Shown here in pieces: positions 7,169 to 16,133 of a stretch of DNA of 17,044 nt. The position numbers and the translations under genes were made by a program. Under the pieces are notes generated by a model. It had not been told where the DNA came from. It saw nothing but the letters and a program-made list of their open reading frames with translations, and searched no databases. Origin of the DNA: Polaromonas sp. YR568. GTDB lineage: Bacteria; Pseudomonadota; Gammaproteobacteria; Burkholderiales; Burkholderiaceae. Every line of letters starts with the position of its first letter. The first letter of the stretch is position 1. Where the stretch lies: NCBI GenBank assembly GCA_945871335.1, contig CAMBWM010000017.1, positions 1 through 17,044 on the forward strand, in the 5' to 3' direction.

Positions 7169-8179
7169 ATGGATTCCCTGTCTCAACTAGCCCTAGGTGC
7201 CGCCGTTTCGGTCGCCGTGATGGGCCGCCGTACAGCGGTGTGGAAGTCGGCGCTGTGGGGCGCCGTCGCGGGCACACTGCCCGATCTTGATGTCCTTATC
7301 GACCAAGGCGATGTCATCCGGAACATGGTGCTGCACCGCGCCGAAAGCCATTCGATTTTCTGGATAACGCTGTTCTCCCTGCCCTTTTCCGCGTTGGTGG
7401 CACGGCTGCACGGCGAATTGGGTTTGCTGCGGCGCTGGTGGCTGGCGCTCTGGTTGGTACTGGTGACGCACCCGCTGCTCGATGCGATGACCGTTTACGG
7501 CACACAGTTGGCACTGCCGTTTTCCAACTACCCGTTTGGCGTGGGAAGTATCTTCATCATTGACCCTTTGTACACGCTGCCGCTGTTGGTTGGCGTGATC
7601 TGGGCGCTGTTATCGGGCAGTGGGCCGCGAGGTCAGGTGGTCAACGCCGTCGGTCTGCTGGTCAGCACGGGCTATCTTGTCTGGAGTTTTGCCGCCCAGC
7701 AACAAGTGGCGCAAATCGCCCGCGCCACGCTGGCGCAGCAAGGCATCGTGGTTGAGCACTTACTGGTCACGCCCACGCCTTTCAACACGGTGCTGTGGCG
7801 GGTTATGGCGGTGGCCGGAGACGACTATCACGAGGGCTTTTATTCGCTAGCGGACGATCAGCCGAAGATTAAATTTGACCGCTTCCCGCGCGGCAATGCG
7901 TTGGCCGCCGAGCTGCAGGGCATTGACGGTGTGCAGCGCCTGATAACTTTCACCAAGGGCTTTTACAAGCTGGAGCAGCAGGACAGTCGTTTGTTGATCA
8001 CGGACCTGCGCATGGGACAGGAGCCGAACTATTCTTTCAGCTTTGCTGTTGCCGAGCGGCACAGCACCCCGGTGCCATTGCCCCAGCCTGAGCAAATGAG
8101 AATCGCAATAGACATCCCACGCAGCCTGAACTGGTTGTGGCGACGGGCGCTCGGAGAGCAACTGCCACCGCCGCGTTAG
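7169..8179 (+). CDS. YdjM-like inner-membrane metal-dependent hydrolase family protein
   Basis: A 336-residue protein resembling the YdjM/DUF457 family of predicted membrane-bound metal-dependent hydrolases. The N-terminal half (about 1–175) has several hydrophobic segments and the family's polar residues: PDLD at 38–41, HRAESHS at 56–62 (His56, His61) and THPLLDAMTVYGTQ at 100–113 (His101, Asp105). These probably bind metal at the membrane face. The C-terminal part (about 180–336) is polar and probably soluble, with no motif I recognise; it makes this protein longer than E. coli YdjM. YdjM in E. coli is LexA-regulated, but no LexA box was seen here. The gene ends 8 bp from the convergent nagZ. 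In vivo function unknown. Confidence 0.8.
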   Translation: MDSLSQLALGAAVSVAVMGRRTAVWKSALWGAVAGTLPDLDVLIDQGDVIRNMVLHRAESHSIFWITLFSLPFSALVARLHGELGLLRRWWLALWLVLVTHPLLDAMTVYGTQLALPFSNYPFGVGSIFIIDPLYTLPLLVGVIWALLSGSGPRGQVVNAVGLLVSTGYLVWSFAAQQQVAQIARATLAQQGIVVEHLLVTPTPFNTVLWRVMAVAGDDYHEGFYSLADDQPKIKFDRFPRGNALAAELQGIDGVQRLITFTKGFYKLEQQDSRLLITDLRMGQEPNYSFSFAVAERHSTPVPLPQPEQMRIAIDIPRSLNWLWRRALGEQLPPPR

Positions 8180-8187
8180 CAGCTAAC
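8175..8187. other. Small palindrome at the convergent junction
   Basis: GTTAGC-A-GCTAAC spans the stop codon of the YdjM-like gene and the 8-bp gap before the nagZ stop. It has no flanking T runs, so it is too small to call a terminator. No other terminator separates these converging genes. Confidence 0.3.
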
Positions 8188-9282
8188 TCAAGGAACCAGA
8201 CCCAGCGCGTGCATGTAAGCAGGCTCCAGCATCAAATGGTCCCAAGCCACGGCGGGCTTGGTGGGCAGCAAGGCCAGACGGCGATTTTCGCTGGACTCCA
8301 GCGGCTCCCATTGGCCTTTGATTTGGGCGCGGGTCATGCCTTCGAGCAGCTCGTCAACGGCCGCGCCACCGTCCAGGCTCTGGTTACACAGCAGCACCAT
8401 GTCGCAGCCGGCGTTCAGCGCGGCCACGGCGGCTTCGCTGTAGCTCACTTGCTTGCCATCCAGCAGACGTGCGCCGGCCATGCTGAGGTCGTCACTGAAG
8501 ACAGCGCCGCCAAAACCGAGCTGGCCGCGCAGGATATAGCCTAACCATTTTTCTGAAAAGCCGGCCGGGCGCGCATCGACCTTGGGATAAATCACGTGCG
8601 CGGGCATGACGCTGGTGAGCGTGGTGTTGAGCCAGTCGTAGGGGGCCGCGTCATCGGCCAATATGGCTTTGAGGCTGCGACGGTCCACTGGAATGTCGGT
8701 GTGCGAGTCGGCTTTGACAAAGCCATGACCGGGGAAGTGCTTGCCGCAGTTGGCCATGCCGGCTTGCAAGAGGCCGTGCATCAGGCTCTTGGCCAGCAAA
8801 GCGACCAGACGCGGGTCGCGGCTGAAGGCGCGGTCGCCGATGACGCCGCTCTCACCCCAGTCCAGGTCCAGCACCGGCGTGAAGCTGAAGTCCACACCAC
8901 AGGCGCGCAACTCGGCGCCCAGCACATAGCCGCAGGCGGTGGCGGCATTGGTGGCAGCCATGGCACCGGCGCCTTCACCACTTTGTCCGTCTTGCAGCCA
9001 CATCTGGCCCAGCGCGCGCATGGGCGGCAGATGCGTAAAGCCGTCTGTCTTGAAGCGCTGCACGCGGCCACCCTCGTGGTCCACGCAAATGAGCAGGTCT
9101 TTGCGCAATTTTTTTATGTCGGCGCACAGAGCGCTGAGCTGGGCGCGGCTTTCCCAGTTACGGGCAAACAAAATCAGTCCGCCTGTCAGCGGATGCTTCA
9201 GGCGCTGGCGGTCGGTCTTGGTCAGCGTGAGGCCGGCGATGTCGATGATGAGAGGAGCGTGCTGGCCGGAGGTGGTGTTCAT
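8188..9282 (-). CDS. nagZ: Beta-N-acetylhexosaminidase NagZ (peptidoglycan recycling)
   Basis: Cytoplasmic family GH3 enzyme that removes N-acetylglucosamine from anhydromuropeptides. The 364 residues carry the hallmark motifs: VDHEGGRVQRF at 67–77, KHFPGHG at 181–187 followed by the catalytic-loop histidine 194 (ADSHTD), and FSDDLSMAGA at 262–271 containing the nucleophilic aspartate. It is slightly longer than E. coli NagZ (341 residues). It lies 23 bp after acpS, probably as the last gene of the minus-strand series. The spacer between the acpS stop and the nagZ ATG is almost pure A/T with no Shine-Dalgarno sequence, so initiation may depend on an unstructured leader. In some bacteria NagZ products also govern AmpC induction, but no ampC or ampR is present here. 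Confidence 0.95.
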   Translation of the reverse strand: MNTTSGQHAPLIIDIAGLTLTKTDRQRLKHPLTGGLILFARNWESRAQLSALCADIKKLRKDLLICVDHEGGRVQRFKTDGFTHLPPMRALGQMWLQDGQSGEGAGAMAATNAATACGYVLGAELRACGVDFSFTPVLDLDWGESGVIGDRAFSRDPRLVALLAKSLMHGLLQAGMANCGKHFPGHGFVKADSHTDIPVDRRSLKAILADDAAPYDWLNTTLTSVMPAHVIYPKVDARPAGFSEKWLGYILRGQLGFGGAVFSDDLSMAGARLLDGKQVSYSEAAVAALNAGCDMVLLCNQSLDGGAAVDELLEGMTRAQIKGQWEPLESSENRRLALLPTKPAVAWDHLMLEPAYMHALGLVP

Positions 9283-9305
9283 ACAAATAGATAAAAAATA
9301 AAAAA

Positions 9306-9707
9306 CTAGGAGGCGCTGGCTTGCTCGACCACCACAAAGCTGGCGGCGTAGTCGGTCTCATCGGTCACGCTCACATAAGCGCTCAAGCACCTGGCCTCAA
9401 ACCAGGACTTGAGCTCACCGTGCAGCACGATGCGCGGCTGGCCGCTGGCGGCTCTGGCGATTTCACAGTGCCGCCAAGTCATTGGCATGCGCATGCCCAT
9501 GCCGACGGCTTTGCTAAAGGCTTCTTTGGCCGAAAAACGTGTGGCGAGGTAGCGAACGCCGCGCTCGGGCCAGCGCGTGCTGCGCTGCTGCCAGGTAGCA
9601 AATTCGGCATCGCTCAAGATCTTGAGCGCAAATCGCTCACCGTGGCGCTCCAGGCTTGCGCGTATGCGCCGCACATCACAGACGTCGGTGCCGATGCCGT
9701 AAATCAT
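9306..9707 (-). CDS. acpS: Holo-[acyl-carrier-protein] synthase AcpS
   Basis: Transfers 4'-phosphopantetheine from coenzyme A to acyl carrier protein, activating fatty-acid synthesis. The 133-residue length is standard for AcpS. The N-terminal [12 protein letters not shown] (4–15) holds the Mg-binding Asp8, and [13 protein letters not shown] (57–69) holds Glu62, the second metal ligand, within the family signature. The ATG overlaps the pdxJ stop in an ATGA junction (9704–9707), so the two are probably translationally coupled. This pdxJ–acpS pairing is conserved in proteobacteria. The gene ends in TAG followed by a T-rich spacer without a stem, so there is no sign of termination before nagZ. 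Confidence 0.96.
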   Translation of the reverse strand: MIYGIGTDVCDVRRIRASLERHGERFALKILSDAEFATWQQRSTRWPERGVRYLATRFSAKEAFSKAVGMGMRMPMTWRHCEIARAASGQPRIVLHGELKSWFEARCLSAYVSVTDETDYAASFVVVEQASAS

Positions 9708-10498
9708 GAGGCGTCAAAAGCCGCGTCGATGCAGCGCAGGTAGTCCTTCACCGTGGCGGTGTAGCCCAGCTCGAGCGCGTCGGCGATCAGCGCATGGCCG
9801 ATCGAGACTTCGAGCACGCCCGGTACATCCTGCAAAAATTCGGTGAGATTATCTCGGTTGAGATCATGGCCAGCGTTCACCCCCAAGCCACACAAGGCCG
9901 CGGCTTTGGCCGTCTCGATAAAGGGCCGCAAGGCTTGAGTTTTGTGCAGCCCGGGCCAGGCGCGCGCATAGGTTTCGGTGTAGAGCTCAACGCGGTCAGC
10001 GCCCAGCGCGGCGACAGCGACCATGGCTTCGGGTACCGGGTCCATGAACAGGCTCACCCGCACGCCCAGCGCATGGCATTCGTCAATGATGGGGCGAAGG
10101 CGCGCTGCTTCAGCCGGAAATGACCAGCCGTGGTCACTGGTGGACTGGTCAGCGCTGTCGGGCACCAGCGTGGCCTGGTCGGGTTTGAGATCGCGTACAA
10201 ACTCCATCAGGTTGTGAAAGGGGTTGCCCTCGATGTTGAACTCGCGGTCCGGCCAGTCACCCATCATGTCGGCCAGTTCGTGAACATCATGGTGCTTGAT
10301 GTGCCGCTCGTCAGGACGTGGATGCACCGTGATGCCACTGGCACCGGCCATGAGGCACAGCTGCGCGGCGCGCAACACACTGGGGATACCGAGCTCGCGG
10401 GTGTTGCGCAGTAAAGCGACCTTGTTGACATTGACCGACAAAGCGGTTCGGCCACCGGCCAGAGCTGAGTTCGCAGGGATGTTTTTAGAAGTAGCCAT
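9704..10498 (-). CDS. pdxJ: Pyridoxine 5'-phosphate synthase PdxJ (Asn-Lys motif variant)
   Basis: Condenses 1-deoxyxylulose 5-phosphate with 3-amino-2-oxopropyl phosphate in vitamin B6 synthesis. The 264 residues form a PdxJ TIM barrel with [13 protein letters not shown] (55–67), NIEGNP (88–93), TLVPD (110–114), SLFMDP (149–154), ELYTE (171–175), [14 protein letters not shown] (205–218) and [13 protein letters not shown] (230–242). The first strand reads [15 protein letters not shown] (20–34), where the better-known form reads VNIDHxATLR: Asp-His is replaced by Asn-Lys, a version I recall from Bacteroidetes and xanthomonad PdxJ. The N-terminus is about 18 residues longer than the compact form. 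It follows recO after 35 bp and overlaps acpS by 4. The function call is strong; the subtype is an inference. Confidence 0.94.
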   Translation of the reverse strand: MATSKNIPANSALAGGRTALSVNVNKVALLRNTRELGIPSVLRAAQLCLMAGASGITVHPRPDERHIKHHDVHELADMMGDWPDREFNIEGNPFHNLMEFVRDLKPDQATLVPDSADQSTSDHGWSFPAEAARLRPIIDECHALGVRVSLFMDPVPEAMVAVAALGADRVELYTETYARAWPGLHKTQALRPFIETAKAAALCGLGVNAGHDLNRDNLTEFLQDVPGVLEVSIGHALIADALELGYTATVKDYLRCIDAAFDAS

Positions 10499-10533
10499 AA
10501 GTCAGGTTGAAACCGGGCAAAAAACAGCGTGCC

Positions 10534-11283
10534 TTAAAGAGACTGCAGATCGATCATCATTTGACGGGTCTTGAGCACTTTCACGCCGCAATGGTAGTGC
10601 AGCAAGGCGCGCAACTGCGGTTTGAGTTCAGAAATAATGTGGAGGCAAGCTTGCACAGTGTCTGAAAAAGTCGCGCCATCGGCTAGCGTTTGTTGCAGGC
10701 CCAGCCATTGTGCGCCCGTGAGGCTGGCCCGGTCATCGTCGTGCGCTTCACGCAGCCCGGCCTCGGGCACCAGCACATAAGCTGTGGCAGGCTCGAGCGG
10801 CTGCAAGGTGGCGGTTTGCGCGTCCAGCGTGGGCAGCAGGCCGATGTCACGCAGCAGGCGCAGTTCAAAAGCGCGCAGCGCCACCGGCAAGGTGTCTATG
10901 TTTTGCTTGGCCAGCAGCTCGACAGTGACCGCGTAAGCATCAAACAGCGCCGGGTGCGGGTCGTCACGGGCCAGCAGGCGCATCAGCAACTCGTTGAGGT
11001 AATAGCCCGACAGCAGCGCGTCCCCCGTGGGCATGACGTGGCCCCCCTGCCATTCGGCGCTCTTGAGGTTGCGGATTTCAGCATCGCCACCAAAAGCCAC
11101 ATGCAGGCGTTGCAGCGGAAGCAGCACCGGGCGAAAGTTAGAGCTGGGTTTTTTGGCGCCCCGCGCCACCAGCGCGATGCGCCCCTGACGGCGCGTGAAC
11201 ACCTCCAGGATCAGGCTCGACTCGCTCCAGTCGTAGCGGTGCAGCACATAGGCTGGCTCGTCCGAGAATCGTTTGACAGCCAC
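10534..11283 (-). CDS. recO: DNA repair protein RecO
   Basis: Recombination mediator that helps load RecA onto SSB-coated DNA in the RecFOR pathway. The 249 residues start with the typical N-terminal OB-fold wording ([36 protein letters not shown]), followed by an alpha-helical C-terminal half. No CxxC zinc motif is present, as in E. coli RecO. The start is GTG at 11283: an in-frame TAA lies at 11289–11287, two codons upstream, so the gene cannot begin earlier. No Shine-Dalgarno sequence is evident before it. Upstream is the tandem hairpin repeat that separates recO from era, so recO may have reduced read-through or its own promoter. pdxJ follows after 35 bp. Confidence 0.93.
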   Translation of the reverse strand: MAVKRFSDEPAYVLHRYDWSESSLILEVFTRRQGRIALVARGAKKPSSNFRPVLLPLQRLHVAFGGDAEIRNLKSAEWQGGHVMPTGDALLSGYYLNELLMRLLARDDPHPALFDAYAVTVELLAKQNIDTLPVALRAFELRLLRDIGLLPTLDAQTATLQPLEPATAYVLVPEAGLREAHDDDRASLTGAQWLGLQQTLADGATFSDTVQACLHIISELKPQLRALLHYHCGVKVLKTRQMMIDLQSL

Positions 11284-11310
11284 CGCTTACAGCAAACAAA
11301 AAGATAGGGA

Positions 11311-11391
11311 AGTTTTCCCGCCGGGCCGCCCCAAGGGAAAAAGTTCCCCCTCGGGGGGCAGCGAACCACACGCAGTGGGGAGCGTGGGGGC
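11311..11391. repeat. Hairpin-rich intergenic repeat, copy 1
   Basis: An 81-bp GC-rich unit that recurs once, 84 bp further on, with only two base differences. It holds three successive inverted repeats: TTTTCCC (11313–11319) with GGGAAAA (11335–11341); a C run (11346–11350) facing a G run (11353–11358); and CACGC (11369–11373) with GCGTG (11382–11386). No open reading frame of interest and no U run after the hairpins on either strand. I recall units of this type scattered between genes in Comamonadaceae genomes, but this was not searched. Confidence 0.9.
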
Positions 11392-11394
11392 TTC

Positions 11395-11475
11395 AGTTTT
11401 CCCGCCGGGCCGCCCCAAGGGAAAATGTTCCCCCTCGGGGGGCAGCGAAGCACACGCAGTGGGGAGCGTGGGGGC
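11395..11475. repeat. Hairpin-rich intergenic repeat, copy 2
   Basis: Second direct copy of the 81-bp unit, 79 of 81 bases identical to copy 1, with the copies separated by a 3-bp linker. It ends 4 bp from the era stop codon, so on the minus strand the hairpins begin immediately after era. In RNA it could protect the 3' end of the era message or dampen transcription into recO. This is inference. Confidence 0.9.
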
Positions 11476-11479
11476 CATA

Positions 11480-12502
11480 TCACTCATAACCGAAGGTTTT
11501 CACCCGGGCGTCGTCATCGGCCCAGCCGGAGCGCACCTTGACCCAGATCTCGAGGAAGACTTTACCGCCCGTCAGCGTCTCGAGTTCGTGGCGCGCTTCG
11601 GTACCGATACGTTTGAGCTTTTCGCCCTTCTCGCCAATGATCATGCCCTTATGACCGTCACGCTCAACGACGATGGTGGCCGCAACGCGGCGCAGATTGC
11701 CCTCTTCCTCGTATTTATCGATGATCACCGTTGAGGTGTAGGGCAACTCATCGCCAGTCAGTCGAAAGAGTTTTTCGCGAATGATCTCAGCGGCCATGAA
11801 GCGGTCGCTGCGGTCGGTCAGCTCGTCGGCGCCATACATCCAGGGCTGTTCGGGCAGGTATTTTTCGCAAATACCGAACAGCCGCTCGATGTCTTTGGTG
11901 TTGTTGGCCGACATGGGCACGAACTCGGCAAAGTTATGGCGCTCTTGCATCTCGCGCAGCCAGGGCGCGAGGTCACCGCGGCGGTGGATCAGGTCAAATT
12001 TATTGGCCAGCAAAATAGCCGGCGTGCCTGCCGGCAGCAGCGCCAGCACCTTGGCGTCGGCGGTGTTGAACTGGCCGGCCTCGACCACAAAGACGATCAG
12101 GTCCACGTCATTCACGGCGCCAACCACGGTGCGGTTGAGCGAGCGGTTCAGGGCATTGCTGTGGCGGGTCTGGAAACCCGGCGTGTCAACAAATACAAAC
12201 TGCGTAGGCCCGATAGAGCGCATGCCGGTGATGCGGTGGCGTGTGGTTTGCGCCTTGCGCGAGGTGATGCTGATCTTTTGCCCCACCAACGCATTGAGCA
12301 AGGTGGACTTGCCGACATTGGGCTTGCCGACGATGGCGATCAGGCCGCAGCGCTGGCCTTCGGAGGGTGTTGCCGGCGCGTTGCTGGCGCGGCTGGCCAT
12401 GGCCTGGGCCAGCATGGCGTCCAGCGCTTCCGGGGACTGGACAGGGCTTAGGCCGGGGGCTGTTTGGTCCTGCGGGGGAGCGGCTTTTTTGCCTTGTGTC
12501 AT
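11480..12502 (-). CDS. era: GTPase Era
   Basis: GTPase that binds the 3' end of 16S rRNA and assists 30S subunit maturation; essential in many bacteria. The GTPase motifs are G1 GKPNVGKS (59–66), G2 within QTTRHRI (85–91), G3 DTPG (106–109), G4 NKFD (167–170) and G5 MSAN (197–200). The C-terminal KH RNA-binding domain has its GMIIGEKG loop at about 286–293. At 340 residues it is some 40 longer than E. coli Era. The extra length is a Pro/Ala/Gln-rich N-terminal tail (1–50) before the G domain, probably disordered. rnc lies 52 bp upstream, the usual rnc-era pairing. The stop is followed within 4 bp by the tandem repeats. Confidence 0.97.
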   Translation of the reverse strand: MTQGKKAAPPQDQTAPGLSPVQSPEALDAMLAQAMASRASNAPATPSEGQRCGLIAIVGKPNVGKSTLLNALVGQKISITSRKAQTTRHRITGMRSIGPTQFVFVDTPGFQTRHSNALNRSLNRTVVGAVNDVDLIVFVVEAGQFNTADAKVLALLPAGTPAILLANKFDLIHRRGDLAPWLREMQERHNFAEFVPMSANNTKDIERLFGICEKYLPEQPWMYGADELTDRSDRFMAAEIIREKLFRLTGDELPYTSTVIIDKYEEEGNLRRVAATIVVERDGHKGMIIGEKGEKLKRIGTEARHELETLTGGKVFLEIWVKVRSGWADDDARVKTFGYE

Positions 12503-12554
12503 GAAAATCCATCAGAGGCTGTCCGTGGACAGCGCAGGTTAAGTGGCTCGCTGT

Positions 12555-13277
12555 CTAGCTCTCAAGCGTCTTGACGAAAGCCAGCATGGCCGAGGCTGCA
12601 GCTTGCTCACCGGCCCGGCGCGAACCGCCGATACCACGTTCGGCACGGCCGTACTCGGAGATTTCGCATTCGACATCGAAAGTTTGTTGATGGGCTGCAC
12701 CGGAGGTGCCGACAACGCGGTAGATCGGCAAATTCATTTTGCGGCCCTGCAGCCATTCCTGCAGCTCGGTCTTGGCGTCTTTGCCGATGGCTGGCATTTG
12801 CGGTGTGATGTCTACCTCTTTAAAAAGCCGCCTTACCAGTGCTGAAGCAATGTCAAAGCCGGCGTCCAGATAGACCGCGCCGATGATGGCTTCGATGGCG
12901 TCTGCCAGGATGGAGGCACGCTTTTGACCACCGGATTTAACTTCGCCCTCACCCAGCCGCAGCAGCAGAGGAAGGCCCAGCGTCAGGGCCAGTTGGTGCA
13001 GCGTCTCTTGTTTGACAAGGTTGGCGCGCACGCGGGACAAATCGCCCTCAGGCAGTTCAGCCAGTCGCTCGTACAAAAGACCAGCCACCGCCAGGTTGAG
13101 CACAGAGTCACCCAGAAACTCAAGCCGTTCGTTGTGGTCGACTGAAAAGCTGCGGTGCGTCAGCGCTTGCTGCAGCAGCTTGGGCTGGGCAAACTCATGG
13201 GCCAGCCTTTGTTGCAGCGCTAACAGCGGTCCGCCCAGGGACGGCTGAGGGGCAGAAAGTACAGTGGAGCGACTCAT
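12555..13277 (-). CDS. rnc: Ribonuclease III
   Basis: Double-strand-specific endoribonuclease that processes rRNA precursors and structured mRNAs. The 240-residue protein has the catalytic-domain signature ERLEFLGDS (50–58) and the second acidic cluster [16 protein letters not shown] (125–140, with Asp126 and Glu129). A C-terminal double-stranded RNA-binding domain (about 165–238) ends in [16 protein letters not shown]. It lies 34 bp after lepB and 52 bp before era. In E. coli, rnc autoregulates by cleaving its own leader; no clear leader stem was identified in this short spacer. No strong Shine-Dalgarno sequence precedes the ATG. Confidence 0.97.
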   Translation of the reverse strand: MSRSTVLSAPQPSLGGPLLALQQRLAHEFAQPKLLQQALTHRSFSVDHNERLEFLGDSVLNLAVAGLLYERLAELPEGDLSRVRANLVKQETLHQLALTLGLPLLLRLGEGEVKSGGQKRASILADAIEAIIGAVYLDAGFDIASALVRRLFKEVDITPQMPAIGKDAKTELQEWLQGRKMNLPIYRVVGTSGAAHQQTFDVECEISEYGRAERGIGGSRRAGEQAAASAMLAFVKTLES

Positions 13278-13311
13278 GGGCTGGTAATGGGCATGCGCTT
13301 AAGGGCAGTGC

Positions 13312-14295
13312 TTAGTCAAAGCCGCCTATGCGTTTGAGGTTGCCAAAGTTCATCCAGACAAAAAATGCTTTGCCGACGATATTTTTTTCTGGCACAAAAC
13401 CCCAGTAGCGCGAATCCATGGAGTTATCGCGGTTGTCACCCATCATGAAATAGTGCCCAGGCGGCACTTTGCAGACCACGCCTTCACTGCTGTAGCGGCA
13501 GTTTTCACGAAAAGGGAAGTCTTCGGTTGCCTGCACAAAGGATGGGCGATCGTCTTCATTGAGGATGCGGTATTTGCGCTGGCCGTCGGCCGCCACTTCC
13601 TGATACTGCTTGGTGTAGCGCAGTGCGTCCTCGTCAAAGAACTCGGGCAGCGCGGTTTTGTCCAGTGGCTTGCCGTTGACAGTGATTTTTTTGTTCAGGT
13701 AGGCCACTTCGTCACCGGGCAGGCCGACCACACGCTTGATGTAGTCCAGGCTGGGCTTGGGCGGGTAGCGAAACACCATCACGTCACCGCGCTCGGGGCT
13801 GTGGTTGTCAAAGAGCTTGATGTTGGAGACCGGCAGGCGCACGCCGTAGTGGAATTTATTGACCAGAATCAGGTCGTTGATCATGAGGGTCGGGATCATC
13901 GAGCCCGACGGGATTTTGAAGGGCTCAAACAAAAAAGAACGCAACACAAACACCACCACAATGACCGGGAACAAGCCAGCAGTCCAGTCCAGCCACCAGG
14001 GCTGCGTCAAAAGGCGGTTGCGTGCCTGTTCCAGGTCGACTTCATCGGCACGCAGACCCTGGCTGCTGAGTTCGGAGCGACGCTGGGCGACGCTGACTTG
14101 GAGCTGCTCAGCCGCGCGTTTGCGCTGAGGTAAAAAATAAAGGCGTTCACCCAGCCAGTAGACGCCGGTGACCAGGGTCGCCGAAAACAGCAGCAAAGCA
14201 AAGTTTCCCTCGACCATGCCGATGTACCAGGCGCCGCCATAGCCTACAAAACCGGCCAGCACCAAGGCCGTGATTGAACTCATGACAGCGAGCAT
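13312..14295 (-). CDS. lepB: Signal peptidase I
   Basis: Inner-membrane peptidase that removes signal peptides from exported proteins. The 327 residues begin with hydrophobic segments at about 7–27 and 32–55, and another at about 104–122 runs directly into the catalytic domain. The Ser/Lys dyad is visible: Ser132 in IPSGSMIPTL and Lys187 in YIKRVVGLPGD. The conserved box GDNRDNSMDSRYWG is at 286–299. The ATG at 14295 overlaps the lepA stop by one base (TAATG), with GAAGA just upstream. An ATG four codons later is an alternative but has no ribosome-binding site. The lepA–lepB–rnc order is classical for proteobacteria. Confidence 0.96.
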   Translation of the reverse strand: MLAVMSSITALVLAGFVGYGGAWYIGMVEGNFALLLFSATLVTGVYWLGERLYFLPQRKRAAEQLQVSVAQRRSELSSQGLRADEVDLEQARNRLLTQPWWLDWTAGLFPVIVVVFVLRSFLFEPFKIPSGSMIPTLMINDLILVNKFHYGVRLPVSNIKLFDNHSPERGDVMVFRYPPKPSLDYIKRVVGLPGDEVAYLNKKITVNGKPLDKTALPEFFDEDALRYTKQYQEVAADGQRKYRILNEDDRPSFVQATEDFPFRENCRYSSEGVVCKVPPGHYFMMGDNRDNSMDSRYWGFVPEKNIVGKAFFVWMNFGNLKRIGGFD

Positions 14296-16106
14296 TAATC
14301 TTCTACCTGCAGTATGGCCAGGAAGGCCTCTTGGGGCACCTCGACCGAGCCGATTTGTTTCATGCGCTTTTTGCCTGCTTTTTGTTTTTCAAGCAGCTTC
14401 TTCTTGCGCGAAATGTCGCCGCCGTAGCACTTGGCGATCACGTTTTTGCGCAGTGCCTTGATTGTCTCACGCGCAATCACGTTGGCCCCGATAGCTGCCT
14501 GGATGGCAACGTCGAACTGCTGGCGTGAAATGATCTCGCGCATTTTGCTCACGACAGCGCGGCCGCGGTACTGGGACTGGCTGCGGTGAACAATGATGGA
14601 CAGTGCGTCCACTCGCTCACCGTTGAGCAAAATATCCACCTTCACCACGTCCGAGGCGCGGAACTCCTTGAACTCATAGTCCATCGAGGCATAACCGCGC
14701 GAAACTGATTTGAGCTTGTCAAAGAAGTCCAGCACGATCTCGCCCAGCGGCATGTCGTAGGTCAGCATGACCTGCTTGCCGTGGTAAGCCATGTTCAGCT
14801 GGATACCGCGCTTTTGGTTGGCCAGCGTCATGACGGCGCCCACATAGTCTTGCGGCATATAAAGATGCACGGTGACGATGGGTTCGCGGATTTCCTGGAT
14901 GCGGCCGGCGTCCGGAATCTTGGACGGGTTCTCCACCATCAGAAACTCTCCGCCGGGCATGAGCACTTCATAGACCACACTGGGCGCGGTGGTGATCAGG
15001 TCCTGGTCAAACTCGCGCTCCAAGCGCTCCTGCACGATCTCCATGTGCAACAGGCCCAGAAAGCCGCAGCGAAAACCAAAGCCCAGTGCCTGGCTGACTT
15101 CGGGTTCGTAATGCAGCGAGGCGTCGTTGAGCTTGAGCTTTTCCAGCGCATCGCGCAGCGATTCGTATTCGCTGGCCTCCGACGGGTACAGGCCGGCAAA
15201 CACCTGGGGCTGGATTTCCTTGAAGCCGGGCAGGGCCTGGGTGGCGGCAAAGGCCGCGCCCCCGGTTCCGGGCTTGATCATGGTGACGGTGTCGCCGACT
15301 TTGGCCGCCTGCAACTCTTTGATGCCGGCAATCACAAAGCCCACTTCCCCCGCCTCCAGCGCCTGGCGCGGTTCGGTGTGCGGCGTGAAAACGCCCAGTT
15401 GCTCAGCGTTGTAGAGTGCCTCTGTGGCCATCAGTTTGATGCGGTCGCCCTTGGCCAGTCGGCCGTCGACCACGCGCACCAGCATGACCACGCCCACATA
15501 GGCGTCGTACCAGCTGTCAATGATCATGGCGCGCAGCGGAGCTTCGGGGTTCCCCTTGGGCGCCGGTATGCGGGCGACAACGGCTTCCAGGATTTCGTCG
15601 ATGCCCATGCCGGTCTTTGCGCTGCACGGAATTGCGTCGGTGGCGTCAATACCGATGACGTCCTCAATTTCGAGCTTGGCATTTTCAGGGTCGGCCTGCG
15701 GCAAATCCATTTTGTTGAGCACCGGCACGACTGTGACGCCCAGGTCAAGCGCGGTGTAGCAGTTTGCAACGGTCTGTGCCTCTACGCCCTGACTGGCATC
15801 AACGACGAGCAGCGCACCTTCGCAGGCCGACAGCGATCGGCTCACTTCATAAGAGAAGTCGACATGGCCTGGGGTATCGATCAGATTGAGGTTGTAAACC
15901 TGGCCGTCTGCGGCCTGGTAACGCAGGGCAGCGGTCTGCGCTTTGATGGTTATCCCACGCTCTTTTTCTAAATCCATGGAGTCAAGGACTTGGGCGCTCA
16001 TCTCGCGGTCTTGCAAACCTCCGCATCGCTGAATGATCCGGTCTGCGAGCGTGGACTTGCCGTGATCGATGTGGGCAATGATCGAAAAATTTCTGATGTG
16101 ATTCAT
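14295..16106 (-). CDS. lepA: Translation elongation factor 4 (LepA/EF4)
   Basis: Ribosome-dependent GTPase related to EF-G that promotes back-translocation and 30S maturation. The 603 residues have G1 AHIDHGKST (11–19), the switch region RGITIKAQ, G3 [15 protein letters not shown] and G4 NKMD. The LepA-specific C-terminal domain ends in the basic segment [35 protein letters not shown]. The ATG at 16106 is chosen; the TTG one codon earlier would only add one residue. It begins 65 nt after a strong minus-strand terminator and carries an inverted repeat in its leader. Its stop overlaps lepB by one base, so it heads the lepA–lepB–rnc–era series. Confidence 0.97.
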   Translation of the reverse strand: MNHIRNFSIIAHIDHGKSTLADRIIQRCGGLQDREMSAQVLDSMDLEKERGITIKAQTAALRYQAADGQVYNLNLIDTPGHVDFSYEVSRSLSACEGALLVVDASQGVEAQTVANCYTALDLGVTVVPVLNKMDLPQADPENAKLEIEDVIGIDATDAIPCSAKTGMGIDEILEAVVARIPAPKGNPEAPLRAMIIDSWYDAYVGVVMLVRVVDGRLAKGDRIKLMATEALYNAEQLGVFTPHTEPRQALEAGEVGFVIAGIKELQAAKVGDTVTMIKPGTGGAAFAATQALPGFKEIQPQVFAGLYPSEASEYESLRDALEKLKLNDASLHYEPEVSQALGFGFRCGFLGLLHMEIVQERLEREFDQDLITTAPSVVYEVLMPGGEFLMVENPSKIPDAGRIQEIREPIVTVHLYMPQDYVGAVMTLANQKRGIQLNMAYHGKQVMLTYDMPLGEIVLDFFDKLKSVSRGYASMDYEFKEFRASDVVKVDILLNGERVDALSIIVHRSQSQYRGRAVVSKMREIISRQQFDVAIQAAIGANVIARETIKALRKNVIAKCYGGDISRKKKLLEKQKAGKKRMKQIGSVEVPQEAFLAILQVED

Positions 16107-16133
16107 CAACGCAAACGCCTAAGTACTTGAAAT

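Noticed and set aside
8596..9294. 232-codon plus-strand open frame
   Set aside because: Antisense shadow of nagZ, which has all GH3 motifs on the other strand.
11311..11475. CRISPR array
   Set aside because: Only two repeat units, 81 bp long with a 3-bp linker and no spacers; no cas genes.
11311..11475. Plain intrinsic terminator of era
   Set aside because: Several hairpins are present but none is followed by a T run on the minus strand, so termination there is not supported by sequence alone.
14781..15971. 396-codon plus-strand open frame
   Set aside because: Antisense shadow of lepA, produced by strong codon bias in GC-rich DNA; His/Gly/Leu-rich product with no domain.
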